A DNA stretch of 64,000 nucleotides from Nitrosococcus wardiae (GTDB lineage Bacteria > Pseudomonadota > Gammaproteobacteria > Nitrosococcales > Nitrosococcaceae), in the NCBI RefSeq assembly GCF_004421105.1, contig NZ_CP038033.1, positions 453,659 through 517,658 of the forward strand. Direction: 5' to 3'. Under the pieces are notes generated by a model. The model did no database searches, was not told the origin of the DNA, and saw only the letters and a list, made by a program, of their open reading frames with translations. This document shows positions 48,588 through 57,501 of this stretch, in pieces. Each line of letters opens with the position of its first letter. Position 1 is the first letter of the stretch. The position numbers and the translations under genes were made by a program.

Positions 48588-48999
48588 TGCTTATTATCTC
48601 CCTGCTCTGCTGACCGAAAAAAATCACCTATAACCAATAACTGCACAAAATTACTCCCTTAACCTCTTGATAGAGAAGATACAATAAAGACCCATTGTAT
48701 AGCGTATTGTCAAAAATTAACCTTAGTGGGTAGACTTCACTACACCCTCCCCGGAGGCTCGATACTAGAACCTGCCGCCAAGGGCAAAGAAAAACAGATA
48801 TAGGGAAATAAACTAGAGTCGGCTTTTAGCCGCAAATACACGCGAATAAATGCTTATAAAACAATGCTGAGCGGGAGTTTTATAGGTATAGGGTGCCCAG
48901 AACGTAGCGACGCTGACCATTAAAATGAAAAGGAAAATCCATAATCAAAGATGAGTTTTGCCGCGCGCAACCCTTCTAAAAGAATTCTTCAGCAGCTTC
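48588..48999. other. 412 bp without a recognisable gene
   Basis: Lies between amrS (upstream) and the TerC/Alx gene on the minus strand. It holds a hairpin CGGC-TTTTA-GCCG (48820-48832) inside a segment (about 48770-48860) made of phrases such as CCGCCAAGGGCAAAGAAAA and CCGCAAATACACGCGAATAA. Similar phrases recur as degenerate non-coding repeats in many proteobacteria. On the minus strand a TTGACA is present near 48715, but no good -10 follows at the right distance. Confidence 0.5.
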
Positions 49000-50094
49000 T
49001 CAGGCAAAACGACCTAGGTGTACTGGCATGCGCCTAGCCCCCCAAGTCCCAGGGACTGACTCAAAAACGCCAGCACAAGGCGTGTCGCACCGCTGGCAAT
49101 AGCCATTGGCGGTCAACCCCCAGTCCGATAGGCTATACCAATCCCGGCCAATCAGCAGATGGCCACAGTGGTGGCAATAAGTACTCCCCCCCTTGAGATC
49201 ATGAACATTGCCCACATAAGCATAGCGAATGCCATTTTCAACTGCAATTTGGCGGGCCCGCATCAAAGTGGCAGATGGGGTGGATAATTTATCCATCATC
49301 TTCCAGTCAGGGTGGAAAGCAGTAAAGTGCCAGGGGACCTCCCTTCCCAAATGCTCCACAACCCATTGACTCATCGCTTCCAACTCCTGATTGGAATCGT
49401 TTTCACCAGGGATTAAAAGAGTCGTCATCTCAAACCAAACTTGGGTTTCATATTTTAGATAGGCCAAAGTATCCAGTACCGGTTGTAGATGTCCTCCCGT
49501 GATCTTGCGGTAAAATTTTTCAGTGAAAGCTTTGAGATCGACATTGGCGGCATCCATATAACGGTAAAATTCCATCCGTGGCTCATCACAAATATAACCC
49601 GCTGTTACTGCAACGGATTTAATACCTCGCTCGCGGCAAGCCTGGGCAACATCGATAGCATACTCCATAAAGATAACAGGGTCATTGTAAGTATATGCCA
49701 CACTACGGCACCCGAGTTCTCCAGCCGCACGAGCAATGGCCTCCGGGCTGGCCTGATCAGCAAGAGTGTCAAATTCTCGCGACTTGCTGATGTCCCAATT
49801 TTGACAGAATTTACATGCCAAATTACAACCCGCTGTTCCAAAAGACAGGATGGGTGTTCCCGGTAAAAAATGATTTAGAGGCTTTTTTTCAATAGGATCG
49901 ATACAGTAGCCACTAGAACGCCCATAAGTGGTTAAAACAATTTGACCGTCCTGGCAAGCACGGACAAAACACAACCCTTGTTGGCCCTCACGTAATTTGC
50001 AATAACGGGGGCACAAATCACATTGGACCCGACCATCATCCAAGCGATGCCAATAACGAGTGGGAACCGTATCCGAAAAGGTTTCAATGACCAA
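49000..50094 (-). CDS. amrS: AmmeMemoRadiSam system radical SAM enzyme
   Basis: A 364-residue radical SAM protein with C-x3-C-x2-C in GTAGCNLACKFCQNW (about residues 87-101). An N-terminal cysteine cluster is CDLCPRYCKLREGQQGLC, and a C-terminal rubredoxin-like set is CHHCGH and YCQRCDTPC. It belongs to the AmrS group, always found with AMMECR1- and Memo-like proteins; the substrate is unproven. The start is a TTG at 50094, supported by AGGAG eight bases upstream, and there is no ATG before the first cysteines. Divergent from amrB-amrA, 134 bp away. Confidence 0.93.
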   Translation of the reverse strand: MVIETFSDTVPTRYWHRLDDGRVQCDLCPRYCKLREGQQGLCFVRACQDGQIVLTTYGRSSGYCIDPIEKKPLNHFLPGTPILSFGTAGCNLACKFCQNWDISKSREFDTLADQASPEAIARAAGELGCRSVAYTYNDPVIFMEYAIDVAQACRERGIKSVAVTAGYICDEPRMEFYRYMDAANVDLKAFTEKFYRKITGGHLQPVLDTLAYLKYETQVWFEMTTLLIPGENDSNQELEAMSQWVVEHLGREVPWHFTAFHPDWKMMDKLSTPSATLMRARQIAVENGIRYAYVGNVHDLKGGSTYCHHCGHLLIGRDWYSLSDWGLTANGYCQRCDTPCAGVFESVPGTWGARRMPVHLGRFA

Positions 50095-50228
50095 CGCAAT
50101 AACTCCTGGGCAGCTCCTTGGGCGCCCTCATGGGAAATACTCAGCTTTTATGCGTTAGATAGTGTTCACCAGTAAAGTTTCCCTATTGGCTTGTTCCCCG
50201 CTATCCTATTTCATTTTGAGGATAAACC

Positions 50229-51014
50229 ATGATGACCTTACGGCAACCGGCTGTTGCAGGCCTATTCTATCCTGCCGATTTGGTGGCACTACAAACCCAA
50301 ATACAGAACTTTTTCAAGACGATTGGAACAGGCGGGAGCCCACCCAAAGCCATTATTGCACCCCATGCAGGCTATCGCTACTCTGGCCCAGTAGCGGCAT
50401 CAGCTTACGCCACTCTACAAAAAGTCCAGGAGCGGATTCATCGGGTTATTCTTCTAGGTCCTTCCCATCGAATTCCCTTTTATGGGATAGCAACCAGCCA
50501 GGTAGAGGGTTTCGCAACCCCCCTTGGCATCGTTCCCGTAAACGAAAATGATTTACAACTGGCCTTAACCCTCCCTCAGGTCAGAATACTAGATGAGTCC
50601 CATGCCCTAGAGCATAGCTTGGAAGTCCAGCTGCCTTTCTTGCAGGAAACTCTCGGTGATTTTTCCCTGGTTCCACTAGTTGTAGGGCAGACCTCCCCCA
50701 AACAGGTCAAGGAGGTACTCGATCTCTTTTGGGATAGCAAGGAGACCTTAATTATCGTCAGTTCAGATTTAAGCCATTATCACGACTACGCTACTGCCCA
50801 ACAGCTCGATAGGGCTACCACCAAAGCAATAGAAGTTTTACAGCCCGAGGTGATTCATCCTGAACAGGCCTGCGGTTACATTCCAATGGGCGGGCTCCTC
50901 ATGGCGGCACGGGAACGCGGCCTTCACGGGACCACCCTTGACCTCCGCAATTCCGGTGATACCGCAGGTTCCCGAGATCAAGTCGTTGGCTACGGTGCCT
51001 ATGTCTTTCAGTAA
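50229..51014 (+). CDS. amrB: AmmeMemoRadiSam system protein B (Memo family)
   Basis: A 261-residue Memo-like protein, the bacterial relative of human MEMO1, with a fold like class III extradiol dioxygenases. Metal-site residues are visible in IAPHAGYRYSGPVAASAY (His), EHSLEVQLPFLQ (Glu-His) and SSDLSHYHDY (His). GCGY-type residues in CGYIPMGGLL follow. The N terminus RQPAVAGLFYP is a family hallmark. It overlaps amrA by 14 bp and so is translationally coupled. Confidence 0.94.
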   Translation: MMTLRQPAVAGLFYPADLVALQTQIQNFFKTIGTGGSPPKAIIAPHAGYRYSGPVAASAYATLQKVQERIHRVILLGPSHRIPFYGIATSQVEGFATPLGIVPVNENDLQLALTLPQVRILDESHALEHSLEVQLPFLQETLGDFSLVPLVVGQTSPKQVKEVLDLFWDSKETLIIVSSDLSHYHDYATAQQLDRATTKAIEVLQPEVIHPEQACGYIPMGGLLMAARERGLHGTTLDLRNSGDTAGSRDQVVGYGAYVFQ

Positions 51015-51573
51015 TCCCCCCGTTTTTTTACCAGCAGAAAGGCAGAGATTGGGAGAAATAGCCCGTGACTCTATTCGCCACGGACTCGAGACAGGGGAAC
51101 CTTTGCCTATTGAACTCGATAACTATCCACCGCTAATCCAACGCATCGGCGCTAATTTTGTGACTTTGACATGGGAAAATCGGTTGCGCGGCTGTATGGG
51201 CACCCTCGAAGCCTATCGGCCCTTGGTCTTAGATGTTGCGGAAAATGCTTATGCCAGTGCTTTTCGTGACCCTCGATTCCCCTCGTTGACAACCGGGGAA
51301 TTTGAGCGGCTGACTATCGCCGTCTCAATCCTAACTCCCCCACTTTTGATGACCTTTGAGAACGAACAAGACCTGATTTTCCAGTTACGTCCAGGAGTTG
51401 ACGGGTTAGTACTAGAAGAAGGGACACTTCGGGGGACCTTTCTTCCTGCAGTTTGGGAAGTATTGCCCGATCCTCAGCTATTTCTCAGGGGACTCAAACG
51501 GAAGACGGGCCTACCACCAGAGTATTGGTCGGATTCTTTACGAGTGTTCCGCTATACGGTGGAAAAAATTTGA
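51001..51573 (+). CDS. amrA: AmmeMemoRadiSam system protein A (AMMECR1 family)
   Basis: A 190-residue AMMECR1-domain protein. The invariant motif is present in ENRLRGCMGTLEAYRPL (LRGCIGT in the consensus). FRDPRFPSLTTGEFERLTIAVSILTPP and GVDGLVLEEGTLRGTFLPAVWE follow. ATG 51001 is chosen because it begins just before the domain. The frame is open to 50938, inside amrB. AMMECR1 function is unknown in bacteria; the human gene is linked to a developmental syndrome. Confidence 0.94.
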   Translation: MSFSNPPVFLPAERQRLGEIARDSIRHGLETGEPLPIELDNYPPLIQRIGANFVTLTWENRLRGCMGTLEAYRPLVLDVAENAYASAFRDPRFPSLTTGEFERLTIAVSILTPPLLMTFENEQDLIFQLRPGVDGLVLEEGTLRGTFLPAVWEVLPDPQLFLRGLKRKTGLPPEYWSDSLRVFRYTVEKI

Positions 51574-51584
51574 ATTTTGCGATC

Positions 51585-52319
51585 TCATCGACAAAAGCCG
51601 ATCGATTTAGGCGCACACTCACGCCGATCAGGCCATATGGCATAATCTAATTTCGCCCCTTGCAAAGAAGCTCCGTCTAAATGAGCGCCGGACAAATCAG
51701 CGTAGGAAAGATCGGCGTAATCTAGCCTAGCATGACTCAAATCCGCATTGCATAAATTAGCACTTCGTAACATGGCATCGGAAAGATCCACATGCCTCAA
51801 GTTGGCAAAGGCCAAATTGGCATAAGTTAAAACAGCAGAATTTAACGAAGCTTGGGACAGATCGGCACCTTTAAGGGATGAATTGAGGAGATTGGCTCCA
51901 TTTAGATTGGCCGCTACCAAAACTCTTCCCGAAAGCAGGCAATTACTCCAGTCCACCCCTGGTCTAGGAGGCATATCGCAGTTTCCCATGTGCCAAATAG
52001 AGGATAGGAAAAAGAATCCCCCTGACAGGGCAACCATTGCCAAGATAATCGCCCCAATAAAACGACGTTTAAGGGGATAGCTGGCCTGGTACGCTTTTAG
52101 TTGGCTCCTAAGCTGCGTCCGTGCTCTGCGGTATTTGATGGTTTCAGGTAGCTCAGGAGAGCGCCGGTCCTTTCCACTGCGTTGCTCAGACAGTAAACGC
52201 CGATCCCTGAACCTGCGGCGATCAAATCCAGAGCGGCGATCACGCCAAGGGTATCCCGCCTCGTATTGTTTTAGGCCTGGAAAAGTTTCGGCCCTGCTTT
52301 TATCATGCTTTGTTTGCAC
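51585..52319 (-). CDS. membrane-anchored pentapeptide-repeat protein
   Basis: A 244-residue protein. An Arg/Asp-rich cytoplasmic N terminus of about 85 residues has repeated DRR units (WRDRRSGFDRRRFRDRR, SGKDRRS). One membrane helix follows (about 88-105), then pentapeptide repeats (about 135-230; A[N/D]Lxx, e.g. ANLNGANLLNSSLKGADL). The repeats form a right-handed quadrilateral beta-helix. Whether it binds a protein partner is unknown. The start is a GTG at 52319. It lies at the downstream end of the motility block but may not belong to it. Confidence 0.85.
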   Translation of the reverse strand: MQTKHDKSRAETFPGLKQYEAGYPWRDRRSGFDRRRFRDRRLLSEQRSGKDRRSPELPETIKYRRARTQLRSQLKAYQASYPLKRRFIGAIILAMVALSGGFFFLSSIWHMGNCDMPPRPGVDWSNCLLSGRVLVAANLNGANLLNSSLKGADLSQASLNSAVLTYANLAFANLRHVDLSDAMLRSANLCNADLSHARLDYADLSYADLSGAHLDGASLQGAKLDYAIWPDRRECAPKSIGFCR

Positions 52320-52366
52320 CCAAATTAGAGATAATCGCTAAAGGTAGGCTTTTCTAATACATACCA

Positions 52367-52819
52367 CTATTCTTGCCATTCGTTCAATCTATTTTGGTTA
52401 TCCGCATGGTTAGTACCTGCCTGGCCGAATGGGGTATTTGCAGTCGAATTAGTATTATGCAATAAGTAGACCAACCCCGCTTCGTCTCGAGACAGCCCAC
52501 AGCTGGCTATTAATTGGTCAATATCAGCACCGTTACGCACCATCTTTATCGCCTGGCTATAAGCACAATTCTCAGGCGTATGCAAGTCAATTTGATCTTG
52601 CCGTTCATCAAGTTTTTTTACCCGCCGCTCCAACTGTAAAATTTGGTTTCCTAACCTCGCCGAACCAGCACAAAGCACACCAAAATCCTTCTGTAACTGC
52701 TGCAGCTGTTGGACTTGCTCCTCTAACTGCCGATTGGCTCGATACAAAGTAAGATTTAAATAGAGCACTAAGATTATCAGCACCCCTGTCACCACAAAAA
52801 GCAGCCAGACCAATTCCAT
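52367..52819 (-). CDS. DUF2802 protein
   Basis: A 150-residue protein: an N-terminal membrane helix (about residues 4-24), a coiled coil (about 28-75), then a short helical domain with AYSQAIKMVRNGADIDQLIASCGLSRDEAGLVYLLH. This is the DUF2802 family, which in Pseudomonas and relatives lies at the end of the motility/chemotaxis operon after cheW. The C-terminal part looks like a winged-helix-type element. Function unknown. It lies 67 bp downstream of motD. Confidence 0.85.
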   Translation of the reverse strand: MELVWLLFVVTGVLIILVLYLNLTLYRANRQLEEQVQQLQQLQKDFGVLCAGSARLGNQILQLERRVKKLDERQDQIDLHTPENCAYSQAIKMVRNGADIDQLIASCGLSRDEAGLVYLLHNTNSTANTPFGQAGTNHADNQNRLNEWQE

Positions 52820-52886
52820 TACCGCCTCAATTCTAAAACTAACGGTATCTGGAACACAGGACTAAGAGTAAAAGATACCGCTTCGC

Positions 52887-53741
52887 TTAGTTCTTGGCTT
52901 GCCCCTCCCCAACAGGGGACCCTTGAGCTTCCAGCGTACGGCGGCTAAAGGGCCGCCCCAGTATCACTAGTACCACGCGCCGGTTCCGGCGCCTTCCCTC
53001 TGCTGTACTGTTAGCTGCCACCGGCCGGTATTGTCCATAACCGATAGCGGCCATACGTGCGGGGGATACGCCAAAGCGATCAAGCAGATGCACGACGCTC
53101 GCTGCCCGTGCCGATGACAATTCCCAGTTAGAGGGAAAAACTGGTGTGCTGATCGGAACATTATCGGTAAACCCCTCAACTTGGATGGGGTTGGGAAAGC
53201 GGCGCAAGATCTTGGCTAACTTCTTTAACTCTGGCACGGCTTCTGCTTCCAATTTAGCGCTTCCACTAGTAAAAAGTACCCTATCATTGATTTCAACCTC
53301 CAACCATTCCCGGCCTTGACGTAGGCGAACCAAGTTCTCATCGATTAAAGGCTGCAAGGCAGTTCTAATCTCCTTAGTAATGACCCCAAGACTGGCTATC
53401 ACCGAACTCTCCTCCTGGACAGAGGTTGCAGAAAACGATATTGCTGAAGTCGGGGTCACAGAGGAGATTTCAGGTAATGCCTCTATTTCAATAGGACTAG
53501 AACCCGAGGCAACGATTAACTCCCCTACCTCAATAGGAGGCTCTATCCGGCGAGAGGCTTGAGGAAATATCGCAGTCAAACTTTCTGAGAGCACCCGGTA
53601 CTTCCCTTCATTGATAGAGGAGACAGCATACATGACGACAAAAAAAGCAAACAATAAAGTAATAAAATCCGCATAAGACACCAGCCAACGCTCATGATTT
53701 TCCTGATCTTCCTGATCTTCCTGCCAGCGTCGGCGGGCCAT
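52887..53741 (-). CDS. motD: flagellar motor stator protein MotD (MotB-type)
   Basis: A 284-residue MotB-family stator subunit. The start at 53741 gives MARRRWQEDQ, then the single membrane helix with the proton-carrying Asp in WLVSYADFITLLFAFFVVMYA. The OmpA-like peptidoglycan-binding domain at the C terminus contains EGFTDNVPISTPVFPSNWELSSARAASV and GYGQYRPVAANSTAEGRRRNRRVV. The early codons contain a 9 bp direct repeat, giving QEDQEDQEN. The open frame extends upstream into motC but without homology. It begins 7 bp after motC. Confidence 0.94.
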   Translation of the reverse strand: MARRRWQEDQEDQENHERWLVSYADFITLLFAFFVVMYAVSSINEGKYRVLSESLTAIFPQASRRIEPPIEVGELIVASGSSPIEIEALPEISSVTPTSAISFSATSVQEESSVIASLGVITKEIRTALQPLIDENLVRLRQGREWLEVEINDRVLFTSGSAKLEAEAVPELKKLAKILRRFPNPIQVEGFTDNVPISTPVFPSNWELSSARAASVVHLLDRFGVSPARMAAIGYGQYRPVAANSTAEGRRRNRRVVLVILGRPFSRRTLEAQGSPVGEGQAKN

Positions 53742-53748
53742 AACGCAC

Positions 53749-54489
53749 TCAATCCAAGTAACTTTGTAAATGGATTTCGATATTGCGGGGATTTTCCCCC
53801 TCGGCGATACCAATAAGCCCTTCTACTACCATTTCACTAATATATGAGCGTCCTCGGATAAGCACCTTTAATTTATTAGCAAAGGGGAGAAAAAATAAAT
53901 TAGCAAGACCCACCCCATAGATCGTCGCCACAAAAGCAACCGCAATGCCACTACCTAAGGAGGAGGGGTCGGCCAGATTACCCATGACCTGTATTAATCC
54001 CATTACAGCCCCAAGAATACCAATAGTGGGGGCATACCCGCCCATAGACTCAAAAACCTTGGCGGCCAGGAGATCTCGCTGCTCCGCAAGTTCAATATCC
54101 AGCTCCAGGATCTTGCGGATATCCTCTGGTTCGTTTCCATCCACCAATAATTGCAAACCTCGACGGGAAAAACGATCAGCCTCAGTCTCGGCTATAGCCT
54201 CTAGCCCTAATAAACCTTCCTTACGGGCAATCTTGCTCCATTCAAGGATATTGGCAACAAGTTCTTCTGCCCGCTGGGAAGGTGGCCGAAAAACCCAACC
54301 CGAAATCTGGAAGGCTCGCCAAAAAAGTTTGAGGGGAGTCTGTAACATCACCGCTCCCAGGGTACCCCCTAAGACAATAAGCAAAGCCACAGGATTGAGA
54401 ATGGCTCTTAACTCTCCTCCTTCTAAATACTGGCCAACGAGAATGGCCCCAAATCCAATGATCACGCCAAGGATACTCAAGATATCCAT
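53749..54489 (-). CDS. motC: flagellar motor stator protein MotC (MotA-type)
   Basis: A 246-residue MotA-family stator with four membrane helices: FGAILVGQYLEGG and LLIVLGGTLGAVML at the N terminus, and YAPTIGILGAVMGLIQVMGNL and IAVAFVATIYGVGLANLFFLP further on. The cytoplasmic loop between them carries the charged residues that touch FliG. It pairs with motD. The 188 bp upstream (54490-54677) contain no chemotaxis genes and no clear sigma-28 box. Confidence 0.94.
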   Translation of the reverse strand: MDILSILGVIIGFGAILVGQYLEGGELRAILNPVALLIVLGGTLGAVMLQTPLKLFWRAFQISGWVFRPPSQRAEELVANILEWSKIARKEGLLGLEAIAETEADRFSRRGLQLLVDGNEPEDIRKILELDIELAEQRDLLAAKVFESMGGYAPTIGILGAVMGLIQVMGNLADPSSLGSGIAVAFVATIYGVGLANLFFLPFANKLKVLIRGRSYISEMVVEGLIGIAEGENPRNIEIHLQSYLD

Positions 54490-54677
54490 GCTTTACACCC
54501 GTTGCTCCCCTGGCGCTAGTAAGACCACTCCTAACTGCAACCGCTCCTCCCTTATAGGGGCCTTTGGTACAAAGGACGCACACCCCCCCTAAAGGATAAA
54601 AAATACGAGGGGAAAAGCTGCTGGCATGGAAGTATTATTCCACCCTCTACAGAGAGCACAAATCATGAGCTATATAC

Positions 54678-55403
54678 TCAATCCAACCACTCATTAAGGT
54701 GAGCCCGAAGGCGTAATACAGCCTGACTATGGATTTGGCTAACCCGGGACTCACTCACCCCCAATACTTCGCCGATTTCCCGGAGGTTTAAATCTTCAAC
54801 ATAGTAAAGCGACATCACTAATCGCTCCCGCTCAGGCAGGCCATCAATAGCACCGACTAACGCACTTCGGAAGCTCTGATCTTGTAATCCGTCGAAGGGC
54901 CCCTGCAGGGGGGTTGTCAGAGGATCTGACTCTTCGCTCTCATTAAATTCATCAAGGCTAAATACTCGATAACCGCCTGCATCCTGCAAGAGTCGATGAT
55001 AATCATTAAGCGATAACCCGAGTTCCTTTGCAACTTCATGATCGCGCGCGTCTCGGCCTTCGCGGTTCTCAATTTCCCGCATCACTTCAGCCACTTGCCG
55101 AGCCTTACGATGGACCGAACGAGGGGCCCAATCATTGCGACGAATCTCATCTAAAATAGCCCCTCGAATGCGGATTCCGGCATAAGTTTCAAAACTTGCA
55201 CCCTGGGAAGCATTATAATTGCGGGCTGCTTCCAATAGACCAATCATGCCCGCCTGAATAAGGTCATCCAGCTGAACGCTAGGTGGGAGCCGGGTTAACA
55301 AATGATAAGCAATACGCTTTACCAATGGCGCATACTGAATGACTAATTCGTCACTCCTGGGCTTCTCCTGGGTCCGGGTAGCATAAGCGACGACCCCATT
55401 CAT
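54678..55403 (-). CDS. fliA: flagellar sigma factor FliA (sigma-28)
   Basis: A 241-residue sigma-70-family factor for late flagellar genes. Region 2 is LVKRIAYHLLTRLPPSVQLDDLIQAGMIGLLEAARNYN with RIRGAILDEIRRNDWAPRSVHRKAR. Region 4 is LPERERLVMSLYYVEDLNLREIGEVLGVSESRVSQIHSQAVLRLR. Length is typical. Its start overlaps the flhG stop by 4 bp. Confidence 0.97.
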   Translation of the reverse strand: MNGVVAYATRTQEKPRSDELVIQYAPLVKRIAYHLLTRLPPSVQLDDLIQAGMIGLLEAARNYNASQGASFETYAGIRIRGAILDEIRRNDWAPRSVHRKARQVAEVMREIENREGRDARDHEVAKELGLSLNDYHRLLQDAGGYRVFSLDEFNESEESDPLTTPLQGPFDGLQDQSFRSALVGAIDGLPERERLVMSLYYVEDLNLREIGEVLGVSESRVSQIHSQAVLRLRAHLNEWLD

Positions 55404-56323
55404 AACAAATCCCCCTTACTATGATTCGTCCCCGCATGGACCCTGCTTGATCCATCTGCAAAGCACAGACTGTATTGCACTAGGCGCTCTACAAAGAATT
55501 CAAGGTGACCGCCTGGTTCTCTCCGTACCGGCCAGCGGACTGCCTTTTGGGCTAAGTGCATAAAGGCCATCGCTGATTTACTTCTGGGGTAACTATCTAC
55601 CACCGCGCTTTGTTTCTTTACTGCCTTACGGAGATAATCGTCGTAAGGTACCACTCCCAAAAATTCCAGTGTCACATCCAGAAATTGGTTGGTGACTTTG
55701 GCAAGTTTGTCATACAATTCCCTGCCCTCCTGAATACTACGAGACATATTGGCGAGGAGATGAAACCGTTGCAGGTGATGATCCCGACTTAATACTTTGA
55801 TCAAAGCATAAGCATCAGTGATCGATGCGGGCTCATCGCAAACCACCACGAGTACCTCCTGAGCTGCCCGGGTAAAGCTGATTACACTGTCAGAAATTCC
55901 GGCAGCAGTATCAATTAACAAAACATCCAGGGTCGTGCTGACTTCACTGAAGGCATTGATAAGACCTGCATGCTCAGCCGGACTAAGGCGCGCCATGGCC
56001 TGCACTCCCGAGGACGCCGGTACGATTTTGATGCCTGCGGGTCCAGGGACAATAATTTCCCCTAGCGAACGCTCCCCTTTAATGACATGGGCAAGGTTAT
56101 GAGTAGGCTGTAATCCTAGCAACACATCGATATTAGCTAATCCAAGGTCAGCATCTAACAGCATTACTCTCTGGCCTTGACTTGCTAAAGCCACCGCCAA
56201 ATTCACTGAAATATTAGTTTTGCCGACTCCCCCTTTACCACCAGTCACCGCCACTACCCGGACAGGACGAGTCATCCGCCGCAAACCACTGGCCTGATCA
56301 ATCCGCGCCTCAGACATGAGCAT
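55400..56323 (-). CDS. flhG: flagellar number regulator FlhG (FleN), MinD-like ATPase
   Basis: A 307-residue ParA/MinD-family ATPase that limits the number of polar flagella and antagonises the master activator. The deviant Walker A is VTGGKGGVGKTNISVNLAVAL, and Walker B lies in LLDADLGLANIDVLLGL. LIDTAAGISDSVISFTRAA is the switch region. ATG 56323 or 56317 may be used. It overlaps the flhF end by 14 bp, as in Pseudomonas. Confidence 0.95.
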   Translation of the reverse strand: MLMSEARIDQASGLRRMTRPVRVVAVTGGKGGVGKTNISVNLAVALASQGQRVMLLDADLGLANIDVLLGLQPTHNLAHVIKGERSLGEIIVPGPAGIKIVPASSGVQAMARLSPAEHAGLINAFSEVSTTLDVLLIDTAAGISDSVISFTRAAQEVLVVVCDEPASITDAYALIKVLSRDHHLQRFHLLANMSRSIQEGRELYDKLAKVTNQFLDVTLEFLGVVPYDDYLRKAVKKQSAVVDSYPRSKSAMAFMHLAQKAVRWPVRREPGGHLEFFVERLVQYSLCFADGSSRVHAGTNHSKGDLL

Positions 56324-57479
56324 AATTTATGGCCCTTCCAAACGCTTGAGCCAGTGCCTCATCAGCCAACCCTTTTTCCCTCTCACAGGCATACTCGGTG
56401 AGAAGATGGACTAAGTGCTGAGCACGGGCTGCCCCGAAGTCCTCCGGTACTCGCTGTCCATCACTGATATAGGCAAGAGGCAACTGGCGACGGATAACGG
56501 TGGAGACAATCCCCCCTAGGCTCGCCGCTTCATCGATTTTAGTCAGGATGCAGCCCGAGAGCTCAACCCGATTAAATTGCTGCACCACCTCATCCAACGC
56601 CGAAGATTGAGTGGCCGCTGATAGGACTAAGTAATTCCTAATTTTTGGGCCACCTCCAGCAAGCATGGCAAATTGCTTGGTAAGATGCATATCCCGCTGA
56701 CTCATGCCTGCTGTGTCAATGAGCACTAACTGCCGATCCAGCAAGCCATCCAAAATTTTCTCCAATGCTTGCCGATCCTGAACAACCTTCACAGGAACAC
56801 CAAGAATGCGGCCATAGGTGTGCAATTGTTCCTGCGCTCCGATACGGAAACAGTCAGTAGTCACCAAAGCCACACTATGGATCCCATGGCGAAGCGCAAA
56901 GCGCGCCGCAATTTTCGCCACACTGGTGGTTTTCCCCACCCCCGTGGGGCCGATGAGGGCGACGATCCCACCAGCGGTCAAGGTATCATCATCGGCAATG
57001 GGGATAAGGTCTGTCAGCACCTGCAGCGCCTGCTGCCAAATTTGATGGGGGTCATTGCTGTTACTCGCCTGGGCAGCAAGCTGCCGGCAAAGTTCGGGAA
57101 CAAGATCCAGTCCAATTAACCGGCGGAGCAATTGTGCCTTAAGGGGGTGGCGTCGGCCCAATTCACCCCAGGCAAGGTCCGATAATTGCACCTCTACTAG
57201 ATTGCGTAAATTTTTCACCTCTTGCCGCATCTCAAGCAAAATGGGCTTTTGAGATTCATCCCTAGAGGCGTTGGAAGAAGGCCTCCTTTCTGGCAGAGGC
57301 TCTGCCTCTTGGCAAGAAGCTTGCTCTAATACGGTATCCTCGTAATCCGTGGCAGCGACAATTTCAATGCCTCCACCCACTGAACGATTTGACAAGATAA
57401 CGGCATCTGCCCCCATCGCCTCCCGTACCTGCCGGATAGCTTGTCGCACATCCGGAGCTGTAAACCGTCTAATTTTCAT
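56310..57479 (-). CDS. flhF: flagellar biosynthesis GTPase FlhF
   Basis: A 389-residue SRP-type GTPase that places the flagellum at the pole. The N terminus MKIRRFTAPDVRQAIRQVREAMGADAVILSNR is the B domain, followed by a helical N domain. The G domain has the P-loop GPTGVGKTTSVAKIAARFAL, DTAGMSQRD and TKIDEAASLGG. A 22 bp gap separates it from flhA. Confidence 0.96.
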   Translation of the reverse strand: MKIRRFTAPDVRQAIRQVREAMGADAVILSNRSVGGGIEIVAATDYEDTVLEQASCQEAEPLPERRPSSNASRDESQKPILLEMRQEVKNLRNLVEVQLSDLAWGELGRRHPLKAQLLRRLIGLDLVPELCRQLAAQASNSNDPHQIWQQALQVLTDLIPIADDDTLTAGGIVALIGPTGVGKTTSVAKIAARFALRHGIHSVALVTTDCFRIGAQEQLHTYGRILGVPVKVVQDRQALEKILDGLLDRQLVLIDTAGMSQRDMHLTKQFAMLAGGGPKIRNYLVLSAATQSSALDEVVQQFNRVELSGCILTKIDEAASLGGIVSTVIRRQLPLAYISDGQRVPEDFGAARAQHLVHLLTEYACEREKGLADEALAQAFGRAINYAHV

Positions 57480-57501
57480 CGGCTACTTCCTAACAAGTCA
57501 C

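Noticed and set aside
48588-48720. yybP-ykoY manganese riboswitch before the Alx-type gene
   Set aside because: Only a GGGAGTA-like phrase is present. The paired stems and the second conserved loop are not recognisable by eye.
53699-53724. 9 bp tandem repeat at the start of motD as a variable locus
   Set aside because: Fewer than three copies and in a multiple of three bases. It only adds QED residues before the membrane helix.
53945-54592. 215-codon open frame opposite motC
   Set aside because: Antisense to motC and its upstream region; composition is typical of a shadow frame.
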